A stretch of 64,000 nt of DNA from an uncultured Thiohalocapsa sp. (GCF_913063425.1 NZ_CAJXYK010000026.1:1-64000), one strand, 5' to 3'. Positions 44,968-54,225 are shown, numbered from the stretch's first letter. Notes: generated by a model from the sequence alone, not told the origin. Numbers and translations: made by a program.

Positions 44968-45603
44968 ATGCCTCAGTATCCGCCCGGCTGCCCACCAACC
45001 GCGCCGAATCCCACCGCGGCAAACCCCACCGCGGCAAACCCCACCGCGTCAAACCGGCGCTCGCGCCATCGTCGAGCCGCAGCCCTGCTGCTCGCCGCCG
45101 TCGTCGCCTTCAGTACGCTCCTGGTCGGCGGTCTCCTTACCGGCTGCGCGTCCAAACCGGAGGTCGCGCCGCGCTTCGTCGACAGCGTTCTGGTCCGCAA
45201 GGGCGAGCGCAAGCTGCAATTGCTGCACGACGGCGAGGTCTTCCGCGAGTACACCGTCGCGCTCGGCGACAGCCCAGTGGGGCACAAATTTCAGGAGGGC
45301 GATGAGCGCACGCCCGAGGGCGACTACGTCCTCAACTGGCGCAACCCCAACAGCAACTTCCACAAGTCTATCCATATCTCCTACCCGAACCACCGCGACC
45401 GCGCCTTCGCCCGCGCCATGGGCATCGACCCCGGCGGCATGATCATGATCCACGGCCGCCCGAACTGGCTCACCTCCCCCGCCGTGGCGCGGGAGTACGA
45501 CGGGCGCGACTGGACCGACGGCTGCATCGCCGTCAAGAACCACGAAATGGACGAGATCTGGCGGCTGGTGCGGGACGGCACCCCCATTCGCATCTTGCCC
45601 TGA
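44968..45603 (+). CDS. L,D-transpeptidase-like (YkuD) lipoprotein
   Basis: A protein of 211 residues. The N-terminus has three NPTA repeats (encoded by a 15-bp tandem, about 45010-45055), then a basic run and a signal segment ending LLTGCASKP, a lipobox giving an anchored protein. The YkuD domain spans about 75-211: DSVLVRKGERKLQLL, GDERTPEGDYVLN, MIMIHGRPNW near 162 and the catalytic Cys in WTDGCIAVKN near 187. It would cross-link or modify peptidoglycan in the periplasm. It has TDGC where most relatives have SHGC or STGC, as in the ErfK-like L,D-endopeptidase-linked branch. Confidence 0.9.
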   Translation: MPQYPPGCPPTAPNPTAANPTAANPTASNRRSRHRRAAALLLAAVVAFSTLLVGGLLTGCASKPEVAPRFVDSVLVRKGERKLQLLHDGEVFREYTVALGDSPVGHKFQEGDERTPEGDYVLNWRNPNSNFHKSIHISYPNHRDRAFARAMGIDPGGMIMIHGRPNWLTSPAVAREYDGRDWTDGCIAVKNHEMDEIWRLVRDGTPIRILP

Positions 45604-45742
45604 CGCGCGCCCCTGACCCCCTGACGTCGCCCGGGTCGCGCCTTGGCTCGGGCGTCGGCTGCGTCTGCGTATGCGTTGGGCGGTGATGGGCCATAATGCG
45701 CCTCCCACCGTCACCCGCTCACCGCAACGGAGACCTGCCCCT

Positions 45743-46555
45743 ATGACGCCGATGCATCGTCCGCCTCAGCCCGTGCTCGTCGCCGGTCTGCTGCTCGTCG
45801 CGGCCCACGCCACGCCGGTGGCAGCATCCGGTCTCGAAGACCAGGACTGGCAGCTCGCCCGGTACCGCACCGAAGCCGGCCTCACCGACGCCGCCGAGGG
45901 CGGCGCCCGGGCGGTGCTGCGCTTCGAGGACGGTCGGGTCGGCGGCAGTGCGGGCTGCAATCGGCTGCTCGGCGGCTACAGCCTGGAGGACGAGGTGCTG
46001 ACCATCGCGCCGAACATGGCGAGCACCATGATGGCCTGTCCGCCGCCGCTCATGGAGCAGGAGCAGGCGGTCATCGCCGCGCTCGGGCAGGTGGCGGGCT
46101 ATGGGCTCACCGACACCGGCCTGGCGCTCACGGACGCAGACGGGGAAGCGCTCCTGACCTTCGTGGAGCTCGCCGGCACGCCGCTCACCGGCACCACCTG
46201 GCATCTCACGCATTACAACAACGGTAAAGGTGGGCTCGTCACCGTCGCCGCGGGCACCGACTTCGTGCTGATGCTCGCCGATGACGGCCGCCTCAGCGGC
46301 AAGGCCTGCAACAATTATCGCGGCGGCTATATCGTCTCCGGCGAGGATTTTGCGCTGGAGGGCCCGCTCGCCGCCACCAAGATGCTGTGTCCCGAGCCGG
46401 AGGGCATCAACGAGCAGGAAGCCGCCTATTTCGCCGCCCTGGAGCGCGTGGCGAGCCATCGTATCCGCGGTGACGAGCTGGTGCTGCTGGATGCGGACGG
46501 CGCCACCCAGGCCCGCTTCCGCGCAGCGCAACCGGGCGAGCAGCCGAGCGACTGA
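45743..46555 (+). CDS. exported protein with two META (HslJ-like) domains
   Basis: A protein of 270 residues from the ATG at 45743 (GGAGA about 10 bp upstream). A signal peptide ends near PVAASG. Two similar META domains follow. The first has GSAGCNRLLGGYSLED and MASTMMACPPPLMEQEQAV. The second has TTWHLTHYNNGKG, GKACNNYRGGYIVSG and ATKMLCPEPEGINEQE. HslJ-type proteins are outer-envelope or secreted stress proteins in E. coli, of unclear function. Each domain keeps the Cys-Asn pair and the later Cys, suggesting one disulfide per domain. Confidence 0.9.
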   Translation: MTPMHRPPQPVLVAGLLLVAAHATPVAASGLEDQDWQLARYRTEAGLTDAAEGGARAVLRFEDGRVGGSAGCNRLLGGYSLEDEVLTIAPNMASTMMACPPPLMEQEQAVIAALGQVAGYGLTDTGLALTDADGEALLTFVELAGTPLTGTTWHLTHYNNGKGGLVTVAAGTDFVLMLADDGRLSGKACNNYRGGYIVSGEDFALEGPLAATKMLCPEPEGINEQEAAYFAALERVASHRIRGDELVLLDADGATQARFRAAQPGEQPSD

Positions 46556-46698
46556 GCCCTGCCGTCGCCGGCCATCGAGTCGGGTGCAGGCCGCGAGCGC
46601 CTGCGGCGCGGCGCCCAAGACCCCCAACGCCCGCCCGCTGCACCGGCACCCGCGCAACGGGTTTTGCCCGCCATCGCCGGATGCGGCATCATCGCCGC

Positions 46699-46926
46699 AT
46701 GCAGCCCCGACACCGCCACGCTGTCATGCCGCTCGCGCTGGCCCTCGCCCTGGCGGGGGCGACCCTGCTCGCCGCCTGCGGTCAGACCGGCGACCTGTAC
46801 CTCGCCGAGGACGACCCGGCGCGCGCCGAGCGCGATGCCCGCGGCAGGGCGGCACCCTTTCCCTTCCCGCCCGAGGACGCGGCCTGGCCGCCGGCGGCAC
46901 CGGCGGACGCCGACGCCGCTCAGTAG
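46699..46926 (+). CDS. lptM: LPS-assembly lipoprotein LptM (YifL-like)
   Basis: A protein of 75 residues from the ATG at 46699; ATGs at 46681 and 46726 are alternatives. The lipobox LLAACGQTGDLYL is the LptM/YifL signature: a short signal, Cys, then GQTGDLYL. The remainder is acidic and Pro/Ala-rich, as usual. LptM helps the LptDE lipopolysaccharide translocon mature in E. coli. Its place just before lysA-dapF is the conserved gammaproteobacterial order. The stop is 31 bp before lysA. Confidence 0.85.
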   Translation: MQPRHRHAVMPLALALALAGATLLAACGQTGDLYLAEDDPARAERDARGRAAPFPFPPEDAAWPPAAPADADAAQ

Positions 46927-46957
46927 CGCCGCGGGCCACTTGCTGCGGATTCGGCCG

Positions 46958-48202
46958 ATGGACCACTTCAACGAGCGTGACGGGCGGCTCTTCGCCGAAG
47001 ACATGCCGGTGAGCGAGCTCGCCGCGCGCTTCGGCACCCCCTGCTACGTCTACTCCCGCGCCACGCTGGAGCGCCACTGGCACGCCTTCGACCGCGCCCT
47101 CGGCGCGCGGGCGCACCTGATCTGCTTCGCGGTGAAGGCCAACGGCAACCTGGGCGTGCTGAACCTGCTGGCGCGCCTGGGCTCCGGCTTCGACATCGTC
47201 TCCGTGGGCGAGCTGGAGCGGGTGCTCGCCGCCGGCGGTGACCCGGGCAAGGTGATCTTCTCCGGCGTCGGCAAGCGCACGGACGAGATCCGCCGGGCCC
47301 TGGCCGTGGGCATCCGCTGCTTCAACGTGGAGTCGGAGCCCGAGCTCCTGCGCATTGCCGCCGTCGCAGCGGAGCTCGACACCACCGCCACCGTGTCGCT
47401 GCGGGTGAACCCGGATGTGGATGCCCGCTCGCATCCATACATCTCCACCGGGCTCCGGGAGAACAAATTCGGCATCGACATCCACGCGGCGGAGGCGGTC
47501 TATCAGCGGGCCGCGGCGCTTGAGCACATCCACGTGGCCGGCATCGACTGCCACATCGGCTCGCAACTGACGGAGCTGTCGCCCTTCCTGGACGCGCTGG
47601 ACCGGGTGCTGGCACTGCTGGACCGGCTCGCCGCCCGGGGCATCGGCATCGAGCACCTGGACCTGGGCGGCGGCCTCGGCATCCGCTACACCGACGAAGC
47701 CCCACCGGAGCCGGACGCCTATGCCGAGGCCCTCGACGCGCGCCTGGGCGACCGCGACCTGGAGATCATCCTGGAGCCCGGACGCGCCATCGCCGGCAAT
47801 GCCGGCATCCTGCTCACCCGGGTGGAGTACCTCAAGCCCACGGCCACCCACAACTTCGCCATCGTGGATGCGGCCATGAACGACCTGCTGCGCCCGGCCC
47901 TGTACCAGGCGGAGCAGGAGATCGTGCCCGCCGAGCGACGCGCCGGCGAGCCCATCGGCTGGGACATCGTGGGGCCTGTCTGCGAGACCGGCGACTTTCT
48001 GGGCAAGGGCCGGGCGCTGGTGCTCGCACCGGGCGATCTGCTCGCGGTGCGCTCCAGCGGCGCTTACGGCTTCAGTATGAGCTCCAACTACAACAGCCGC
48101 CCGCGTGCGGCGGAAGTCATCGTGGACGGGGCGGAGGCCCATCTGGTGCGCCGCCGGGAGCAGCTTGCGGACCTGTATGCCGGCGAAAGCACCTTGCCCT
48201 GA
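46958..48202 (+). CDS. lysA: diaminopimelate decarboxylase
   Basis: A protein of 414 residues converting meso-diaminopimelate to lysine. The PLP lysine is in CFAVKANGN (near residue 60). Further conserved sites are DIVSVGELERVLAAG, GKRTDEI, INPD-type RVNPDVDARSH, KFGID, DCHIGSQ near 201, LDLGGGLGI, EPGRAIAGNAG and CETGDFLGKGR near 345, then AYGFSMSSNYNSRPR. The open frame runs further upstream but overlaps lptM out of frame. It is part of the lptM-lysA-(methyltransferase)-dapF run. Confidence 0.96.
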   Translation: MDHFNERDGRLFAEDMPVSELAARFGTPCYVYSRATLERHWHAFDRALGARAHLICFAVKANGNLGVLNLLARLGSGFDIVSVGELERVLAAGGDPGKVIFSGVGKRTDEIRRALAVGIRCFNVESEPELLRIAAVAAELDTTATVSLRVNPDVDARSHPYISTGLRENKFGIDIHAAEAVYQRAAALEHIHVAGIDCHIGSQLTELSPFLDALDRVLALLDRLAARGIGIEHLDLGGGLGIRYTDEAPPEPDAYAEALDARLGDRDLEIILEPGRAIAGNAGILLTRVEYLKPTATHNFAIVDAAMNDLLRPALYQAEQEIVPAERRAGEPIGWDIVGPVCETGDFLGKGRALVLAPGDLLAVRSSGAYGFSMSSNYNSRPRAAEVIVDGAEAHLVRRREQLADLYAGESTLP

Positions 48203-48324
48203 AACCCCGCGCGCTTGGCACGCCGCGCCGCGTGACCTGCGCTGCTGCAACGCGTGCCCAGCAATCCGCCCAGCAATCCGCCCCGCAATCCGCCCCGCAG
48301 GCAACATCGCCCGGAGACCAGCCC

Positions 48325-49002
48325 ATGAAGCGTCGCCCCGAGCCCGAGCTGATGGACGGCCCCGAACAGGCCCGCGCCTATGCCGAGGCCGACTTCAGCG
48401 AGCCCAACGAGCTGTTCCTGCGCCTGCTGACGGAGCTGGCCCCAGGCGACCTCGACGGCTGCCGTGCGCTGGACCTGGGCTGCGGCCCGGCGGACATCGT
48501 GATCCGGCTGCTGCGCCGCTGGCCCCGGCTGCACTGTGACGCCCTGGACGGCAGTCAGGCCATGCTGGACCTGGCGCGGGCGGCCATCGACGCCCTGCCC
48601 GATGTCGTCGCCCGCGCGCGGCTGCTGTGCGACAAGCTGCCGTCCGGGCGCATCGAGCCCGGCGCCTACGACCTGATCCTCTCCAACAGCCTGCTGCACC
48701 ACCTGCACGAGCCGCAGGTGCTCTGGCGCAGCATCCGCGCGGCGGCCAAGCCCGGGGCCCTGGTGCTGGTGATGGATCTGACCCGGCCCGCCTCCGCCGG
48801 GCAGGCCGCTGCCCTGGTGGAAACCTACGCCGCCGATGCGCCGGAGGTGCTGAAGCAGGACTTCCGCAACTCCCTGCACGCGGCCTTCGAGCCGGCGGAG
48901 GTCACCGAGCAACTACGCGCGGCGGGGCTTGCCGGGCAGCTGTCGGTGAACGTCGTCAGCGATCGGCATTTGGCGGTGTGGGGGAGGTTGGGTGGCGAGT
49001 GA
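48325..49002 (+). CDS. class I SAM-dependent methyltransferase
   Basis: A protein of 225 residues from the ATG at 48325 (GGAGA about 8 bp upstream). The AdoMet site is CRALDLGCGPADIVIRLL, followed by DALDGSQAMLDLA and YDLILSNSLLHHLHEP. These define a Rossmann-like methyltransferase of the Methyltransf_11/25 type; the acceptor is unknown. It is inserted between lysA and dapF, which are usually adjacent in gammaproteobacteria. The start is preceded by a short direct repeat, CAGCAATCCGCC with variants (about 48258-48300), so the insertion may be recent. Confidence 0.88.
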   Translation: MKRRPEPELMDGPEQARAYAEADFSEPNELFLRLLTELAPGDLDGCRALDLGCGPADIVIRLLRRWPRLHCDALDGSQAMLDLARAAIDALPDVVARARLLCDKLPSGRIEPGAYDLILSNSLLHHLHEPQVLWRSIRAAAKPGALVLVMDLTRPASAGQAAALVETYAADAPEVLKQDFRNSLHAAFEPAEVTEQLRAAGLAGQLSVNVVSDRHLAVWGRLGGE

Positions 49003-49066
49003 CGAGTGACGAGGCTGGCGGCTCTGATGCATCGCCCCTCGCCCCTCGCCCCAGGAATTTGATCTG

Positions 49067-49897
49067 ATGCGCCTGCGATTCACCAAAATGCATGGCCTGG
49101 GCAACGACTTCGTCGTGCTCGACGGGGTGCGCCAGCAGGTGCAGCTCACGCCGGCGCTGGCGGCGCGGCTGGCTGATCGCCGCTTCGGCGTCGGCTGCGA
49201 TCAGGTGCTACTGGTGGAACCGCCGCGGCTGCCGGGGACGGATTTCCACTATCGGATTTTCAACGCCGACGGCTCGGAGGTGGAGCAGTGCGGCAATGGT
49301 GCGCGCTGCTTCGCCCGCTACGTGCGCGACGCCGGCCTCACGGACAAGTCCGAGATCCCCGTGGGCACCGCCGCCGGGCCTATCCTGCTGCGGGTGCAGG
49401 CGGACGGCCGGGTCTGCGTGGACATGGGCGTGCCGCGGCTCGAGCCGGCGGACATTCCCTTCATTGCCGAGCGCCAGGCGACCCGCTACCCGCTGGCGCT
49501 TGACGATGGTGTGGTGGACATCGCCGCTGTGTCCATGGGCAATCCGCACGCGGTGCTGGCGGTGGCCGATATGGACACGGCGCCGGTTGCAGTGCTGGGG
49601 CCTCGCATCGAGCACCACCCGCGCTTTCCGAGACGGGTCAATGTGGGCTTCCTTGAGATCCAGGATCGGCATCGGGTGCGGCTGCGGGTCTGGGAGCGCG
49701 GTGCCGGGGAGACCCTGGCCTGCGGCACCGGCGCCTGTGCCGCCGTCGTGGCGGGCCGTCTGTGGGGCGAGCTGGACGCCGAGGTGGCGGTGAGCCTCCC
49801 GGGGGGGACCCTTGTGGTACATTGGCCTGGGGCCGGCGCGCCCGTGCAGATGACCGGGCCTGCGACCCGTGTGTTCGACGGAGACATCGATCTATGA
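49067..49897 (+). CDS. dapF: diaminopimelate epimerase
   Basis: A protein of 276 residues. It starts [20 protein letters not shown], and the two catalytic cysteines lie in [12 protein letters not shown] (near 75) and [12 protein letters not shown] (near 219). GNPHAV is also present. It interconverts LL- and meso-diaminopimelate, feeding both lysine (LysA) and peptidoglycan synthesis. The stop overlaps the ATG of the DUF484 gene (ATGA), indicating translational coupling. Confidence 0.97.
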   Translation: MRLRFTKMHGLGNDFVVLDGVRQQVQLTPALAARLADRRFGVGCDQVLLVEPPRLPGTDFHYRIFNADGSEVEQCGNGARCFARYVRDAGLTDKSEIPVGTAAGPILLRVQADGRVCVDMGVPRLEPADIPFIAERQATRYPLALDDGVVDIAAVSMGNPHAVLAVADMDTAPVAVLGPRIEHHPRFPRRVNVGFLEIQDRHRVRLRVWERGAGETLACGTGACAAVVAGRLWGELDAEVAVSLPGGTLVVHWPGAGAPVQMTGPATRVFDGDIDL

Positions 49898-50625
49898 GCA
49901 GCCGCCCCAAATCCGGGAGCCCATCCGCCGGCAGTGCCGCGTCCACGCAGCCCGGCGCCGCTGTCGGTGCCGGTGCAGACCCGTCTGACCGCGCCGTTGC
50001 CGCCTACCTGCTGCAGCACCCGGATTTTCTGGTGCACCACCCGGAGGTGCTCGCCAAGCTGCATGTACCCCATGGTGCCGGCGGCGCCGTGTCCCTCATC
50101 GAGCACCAGGTGGCTGTGCTGCGCGAGCAGCTGGGGCATGAGCGCGGCCGGCTCAATCACCTGATGGCGCGTGCGCACGAGTACGACCAGCTCGCGGCCC
50201 GCCTGCACGAGCTGACGGTGCAGCTCATCACCGTGCCGGACCTGGAGCGGGCCTGTGCGGCACTGGAGGCGGCGCTGCGCGAGCAGTTCAATGCCGAGGC
50301 CGTGGCCATCAAGCTTTTCCCGGTGGACCCGGCGCAGCGGGCGGACGATCCGGTGGTGAAGGGGTTCCTCGAGTTCATCGACCGCGACCGCTGCCTGTGC
50401 GGCCCGCTGATGCCGAAGCAGGCGGAGCCGCTCTTCGGCGCCGACGCCGAGGCCATCCAGTCCGCAGCCCTGGTACCCATGCGCGGCACCGAGCAGACCG
50501 GGGTGCTCGGCATCGGCAGCCGCGACCCCAAGCGGTTCACGCGGGACATGGGCACAGAGCTGCTGGAGCGCTTGGGCGCCATCGCCGGCGCCAAGCTCAC
50601 GGACCTCGCGCATCGGCAAGCCTAG
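49894..50625 (+). CDS. DUF484 family GAF-like protein
   Basis: A protein of 243 residues coupled to dapF by an ATGA overlap. After a low-complexity start comes [18 protein letters not shown], the conserved opening of DUF484, then [21 protein letters not shown]-like domain follows ([48 protein letters not shown]). The gene sits between dapF and xerC in most gammaproteobacteria, but its role is unknown. Confidence 0.93.
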   Translation: MSSRPKSGSPSAGSAASTQPGAAVGAGADPSDRAVAAYLLQHPDFLVHHPEVLAKLHVPHGAGGAVSLIEHQVAVLREQLGHERGRLNHLMARAHEYDQLAARLHELTVQLITVPDLERACAALEAALREQFNAEAVAIKLFPVDPAQRADDPVVKGFLEFIDRDRCLCGPLMPKQAEPLFGADAEAIQSAALVPMRGTEQTGVLGIGSRDPKRFTRDMGTELLERLGAIAGAKLTDLAHRQA

Positions 50626-50660
50626 ACGCTGAGACCCGATCCGCGTCGCAGACGAAGCCC

Positions 50661-51620
50661 ATGGCCGACCGTCCCGTCTCAGGCCCGACCCCGCCTGTGG
50701 GCGCCGCCGCCACGGGCGACCACTGGCTGGACGCCTTCCTGCATCACCTCGCGCACGAGCGGCGGCTGTCTGGCCATACCCTGGATGCCTACCGCAGGGA
50801 CCTGCTGCGCGTGCTCGCCTGGCGCGCCGAGCGCCGCGTGGGCGACTGGCCGGCCCTGAGCGACGGACAGGTGCGCCGCTACGTCGCCGACCGCCATCGT
50901 GCCGGCGTCTCCGCCCGCACCCTCGCGCGCGAGCTCTCCGCACTGCGGGCGCTGTTCGAATACCTGCTGCGCGAGGGCGCGGCGAGTCTGAACCCGGCCC
51001 GCACCGTGCGCCCGCCGAAGGCGCGGCAGCGCCTGCCCAACACCTTCGACCCGGACCAGCTGGGGGCGCTCATCGACGCCGGCCCCGATCAGGGAGGTGG
51101 CGACGACCCGCTCACCCGCCGCGACACGGCCATGGTTGAGCTGTTCTATTCCTCTGGCCTGCGACTGGCGGAGCTGATCGGCGTGGACACCCGCGACATC
51201 GACCCGGCGGATGCGACCCTCACCGTCGTCGGCAAGGGTGCGAAGACCCGTCGCGTGCCGGTGGGACGCGCGGCGCTCGCTGCCATCGGGCGCTGGCTTC
51301 AGGTGCGCGGGCTCCTGGCCGGCCTGGATGAGCCCGCGCTCTTCGTCAGCAGCCGCGGCCGGCGCATCCACCCACGCACGGTGCAGCAGCGCCTGCGCCT
51401 GTGGGCCGAGCAGCGCGGCGCCGGACGCAAGCTGCATCCGCACCTGCTGCGCCACTCCTGCGCCAGCCACCTGCTGGAGTCCTCCGGCGACCTGCGCGCC
51501 GTGCAGGAGATGCTCGGCCACGCCGACATCAGCACCACCCAGGTCTACACGCACCTGGATTTTCAGCACCTGGCACAGGTATACGACAAGGCGCATCCGC
51601 GGGCGAAGCGCAAGCGTTGA
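50661..51620 (+). CDS. xerC: tyrosine recombinase XerC
   Basis: A protein of 319 residues. The N-terminal SAM-like core-binding domain contains HHLAHERRLSGHTLDAYRRD. The catalytic domain has the full set: Arg in SSGLRLAELIG near 168, Lys in GKGAKTRRVPVG near 193, His-x-x-Arg in HPHLLRHSCASHLL near 259, His in MLGHADISTTQ and nucleophile Tyr in VYTHLD near 295. With XerD it would resolve chromosome dimers at dif. Its place after DUF484 fits XerC rather than a phage integrase. A REP-like tandem follows the stop. Confidence 0.95.
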   Translation: MADRPVSGPTPPVGAAATGDHWLDAFLHHLAHERRLSGHTLDAYRRDLLRVLAWRAERRVGDWPALSDGQVRRYVADRHRAGVSARTLARELSALRALFEYLLREGAASLNPARTVRPPKARQRLPNTFDPDQLGALIDAGPDQGGGDDPLTRRDTAMVELFYSSGLRLAELIGVDTRDIDPADATLTVVGKGAKTRRVPVGRAALAAIGRWLQVRGLLAGLDEPALFVSSRGRRIHPRTVQQRLRLWAEQRGAGRKLHPHLLRHSCASHLLESSGDLRAVQEMLGHADISTTQVYTHLDFQHLAQVYDKAHPRAKRKR

Positions 51621-51634
51621 CGCACGCTGCGGCG

Positions 51635-51824
51635 GTCGCGGCAAGAATGCCGCTCCCACAGCCGCCGGCACGCTGTGGGAGCGGCCTCAGGCCGCGACAG
51701 TGCCCGTGCCGCCGCGGTCGCGGCAAGAATGCCGCTCCCACAGCCGCCGGCACGCTGTGGGAGCGGCCTCTGGCCGCGACAGTGCCCGCGCCGCCGCCGT
51801 CGCGGCTGGACTGCCGCTCCCACG
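51635..51824. repeat. REP-like tandem, two and a third copies, 82-bp period
   Basis: GTCGCGGC starts at 51635, 51717 and 51799. Each full unit contains GCCGCTCCCACAG and its complement CTGTGGGAGCGGC around a GCCGGCACG core, then a flanking GGCCGCGAC, forming a long imperfect hairpin. GTGGGAGCGGC with GGCCGCGAC is the look of pseudomonad REP sequences. It fills the xerC-glutaredoxin gap and may block exonucleases or end transcription. Confidence 0.9.
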
Positions 51825-51837
51825 GTGACCCCAAGCC

Positions 51838-52074
51838 ATGCCCGCCAAGCGCATCGTCCTCTACACCACTGCCGGCTGCCCGCACTGCAAGCGCGCCAAA
51901 GCCTTCCTCGCGCGCGAGGGCATCGCCTTCCGCGAGATGGATGTCGGCCGGAACCCACGCGCCCGCAAGGAGCTTGAGCGCCTCGGCGCCCGCGGCGTGC
52001 CGGTGCTGCTCATCGGCGATGCGCGGCTCGACGGCTTCGACGAGAAGCGGTTCTGGCGGCTCTATCGCGCATAG
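51838..52074 (+). CDS. glutaredoxin-family protein
   Basis: A protein of 78 residues. The thioredoxin-fold start RIVLYTTAGCPHCKRAKAFL contains the redox CPHC motif. The cis-Pro loop is GARGVPVLLIGD, followed by RLDGFDEKRFWRLY. The size and the GFDEK pattern suit the NrdH/YruB-like branch of small glutaredoxins. It would reduce disulfides in the cytoplasm. Monocistronic, between a REP tandem and an empty region. Confidence 0.9.
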   Translation: MPAKRIVLYTTAGCPHCKRAKAFLAREGIAFREMDVGRNPRARKELERLGARGVPVLLIGDARLDGFDEKRFWRLYRA

Positions 52075-52571
52075 GTGCCCCGTCCGAGGGAGGATCGATG
52101 CCGATCGCGAGCGCGAAAAAAGCGGCCGCGAGCGCCGCATGGGGGAGCGCGGCGGTCGCGGCCGGATGGCCCGCGGGTTGGGGGAAGGGTGCCGGCGCCG
52201 ATGGGGGCGGGCCGGCGTTGCGGGTTGCGGAGAGTCTAGACGGGTGGGTGGCTCAAACCGCGAGTCCGGCTGCCGGGGCGCCGCCGCCGGGTCAGGATGA
52301 ATGGCTTCGACAGAAGTTGGTGGAATGCCGAATAAAGCCTTGTCGAATGCTGTTCATGGCTTGATGCAGGGGATCTTGGGGTTAGTCAGGAGGCAATACC
52401 TGAGTCAATTGGTCAGAAACCGCGGAGTGTTTGTTGGATTCGTTGTCAAGTGCCGATCCGGGCGCAATGATTCGCGCCAACCGGGTCAACGACCAGGTTT
52501 TGTCGACGTCAGCAGAGCGCCGGCAATCAGCTGCCCAACCATTGTCTGACCGTAACCTGAGGTAAGCACCC
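52075..52571. other. 497-bp region without a gene
   Basis: Two short open frames here (about 80-90 codons) lack protein-like composition, and I do not accept them. From about 52310 to 52560 the sequence is less GC-rich than its surroundings and may hold the promoter of the fasciclin gene or a remnant of inserted DNA. No repeat, RNA gene or hairpin of note was seen. Confidence 0.5.
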
Positions 52572-53198
52572 ATGACCGATTCCACTCAGAACGCCCCGAA
52601 GAAGTTCAACTACGGCCCGCTTGCGATCTTCGGCCTCGCCATGGCCCTGGGGCCGCTGACGGCGCTGTCCGTCGGCTCCCGCTACGCCGACGAGGCGACC
52701 TTCGAGCGCGCCAACGCCGCCCTCAAGAATGCCAAGCCCCAGGACATGCTCGCCCCCTATGACGTACAGGGCGTTCCCGCCTATGCCAGCGGCAAGACCG
52801 TGGCCGACATCCTGGCCAGCTCCGGTGTCTTCGGCAGCTTCGAGCAGGCCCTGGAGCTGGCCGGCATCGACCGGGAGCTCGCCGCGGCGGGCGAATACAC
52901 GGTCTTCGCGCCGAGCGACGAGGCCTTTGCCGACATGCCCGAGAACGAGCGCCAGGCCCTGCTCGCTGACAAGGAGAAGCTCGCCGCCCTGGTGAAGAAG
53001 CACATCGTGCCCGGCCGCCACACCGCCACTGACCTGATTCAGAGCGAGACCGTCCAGGCCATGGACGGCAGCACCCTGGACATCGGTCCGTCGGCGCGCT
53101 TCAACGGCCATGTGGGTGTTGCCAATGCCGAGGTGGTCAAGACCGGCCTGTACGCCGCCAATGGCGTTGTGCACGTCATCGACCGCGTGATCCAGTAA
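52572..53198 (+). CDS. fasciclin (FAS1) domain protein
   Basis: A protein of 208 residues with GAGG about 10 bp before the ATG. The N-terminus has a hydrophobic segment (YGPLAIFGLAMALGPLTALS) that could export or anchor it. The FAS1 domain spans about 70-208: TVADILASSGVFGSFEQAL, the H1-type motif EYTVFAPSDEAFADMP, LVKKHIVPGRHTATDL and the closing GVVHVIDRVIQ. FAS1 proteins are surface or periplasmic adhesion proteins. It is followed by a clear intrinsic terminator. Confidence 0.92.
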   Translation: MTDSTQNAPKKFNYGPLAIFGLAMALGPLTALSVGSRYADEATFERANAALKNAKPQDMLAPYDVQGVPAYASGKTVADILASSGVFGSFEQALELAGIDRELAAAGEYTVFAPSDEAFADMPENERQALLADKEKLAALVKKHIVPGRHTATDLIQSETVQAMDGSTLDIGPSARFNGHVGVANAEVVKTGLYAANGVVHVIDRVIQ

Positions 53199-53240
53199 CA
53201 GCACCCGCTCCGGGGCCGAGCCCCGGAGTTGCGTCTGTCA

Positions 53241-53275
53241 GGCCCCCGGCGGCAGCCGCCCGCCGGGGGCCTTTT
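53241..53275 (+). terminator. intrinsic terminator of the fasciclin gene
   Basis: GGCCCCCGGCGG pairs with CCGCCGGGGGCC around a CAGCCGC-type loop and is followed by TTTTG. A smaller hairpin (CTCCGGGG/CCCCGGAG, 53208-53228) sits just upstream. Confidence 0.9.
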
Positions 53276-53385
53276 GTATGAGGTGTTGCCGTGGTTGCAT
53301 TCCAGCCCGCCTTTGCTAAGGTCAGGCTTTCAAGGGGCGCGTCGCACGCTTTGTCGCGCGCCCGCCGCAACCGTGAGCCCCGCCC

Positions 53386-53907
53386 ATGGGAGACTGTCGT
53401 CTCATCTACCGCAGCACCTGCTCCGCGTCCTTCATGCCCAACGAGGACCTGCGCGCACTGGTGCACACCGCCGCCCAGCACAACGCCAAGCACGGCATCA
53501 CCGGGCTGCTGCTGCTCTCGGGCGATCAATTCCTGCAGGTGCTGGAGGGGCCGGCCAAGGCCGTGAACCAGCTCTTCAACCGCATCATCCGCGACGACCG
53601 CCATCACGGCGTCGAGCTCATCGCCTTCGAGCAGATCGGCCCGCGCTATTTCGACGATTGGTGCATGCACTTGGTCGATCTGTTCGATCTCTCACGGCAA
53701 CCACGGGACCTGCTGGCCGAGAAGTACGGCGCCGCCAATGGCGTCATCCGCATCCCCGAGCGCCTGCACGAGATCTTCGGCCTGCTGTTGGACGCCCGCG
53801 CCATCTGCCGCAACCAGCCCTGGGAGGAGGATCGCGGCGACACCGCGGTGGAAGCCGTCCCGGCGCAGCCGCCTGACACCGTAGGGACGGCGCCGGCGGG
53901 CGACTGA
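53386..53907 (+). CDS. BLUF-domain blue-light sensor protein
   Basis: A protein of 173 residues. The BLUF domain spans 1-100: CRLIYRSTCSASF with the flavin-contacting Tyr, HNAKHGITGLLLLSGDQFLQ with the signalling Gln in FLQVLEGP, then NRIIRDDRHHGVELIAFEQI and RYFDDWCMHLVDL with the Trp/Met switch region. The C-terminal 70 residues are helical then Pro/Ala-rich with no known output domain. It binds FAD and should sense blue light through a partner protein. It is a single gene with no obvious partner next to it. Confidence 0.9.
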   Translation: MGDCRLIYRSTCSASFMPNEDLRALVHTAAQHNAKHGITGLLLLSGDQFLQVLEGPAKAVNQLFNRIIRDDRHHGVELIAFEQIGPRYFDDWCMHLVDLFDLSRQPRDLLAEKYGAANGVIRIPERLHEIFGLLLDARAICRNQPWEEDRGDTAVEAVPAQPPDTVGTAPAGD

Positions 53908-54225
53908 GGTCGGCGGAGGCGGTCCGGTCGGCCGCCCCCCCCGTGTCCCAGCACGGCTCCAGCACGGCCCGAGCGGCGTGGGCCGGCTGGTCACGCGCCA
54001 TGCGGAGCAACCGGGATGGCCGATGCAGACCCCCGGGGCTGCTGCTTACGTCGCGCGCTTTGCCGCGTACAATGTAAGGTTTCGCCTCGGGGCCGGGGTC
54101 CGATCCGACATGCGTCGGCCCGACCCGAGCCCCTGGCCCCCAAGCCCGGTCCAGCCCCGCTCCAGCCCCCAGCCCCCAGCCCCCAGCCCCCCAGCCAGCC
54201 AATTCCTCGTCGAGACGCAGCAGCA
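53908..54225. other. 318-bp gap upstream of hslV
   Basis: It holds a C-rich low-complexity run (CCAGCCCC and CCCCCAG units, about 54130-54200) and no gene. GTACAATGTAAGGTTT near 54067 is a possible promoter core for hslVU. A heat-shock sigma promoter could not be assigned with confidence. Confidence 0.4.
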
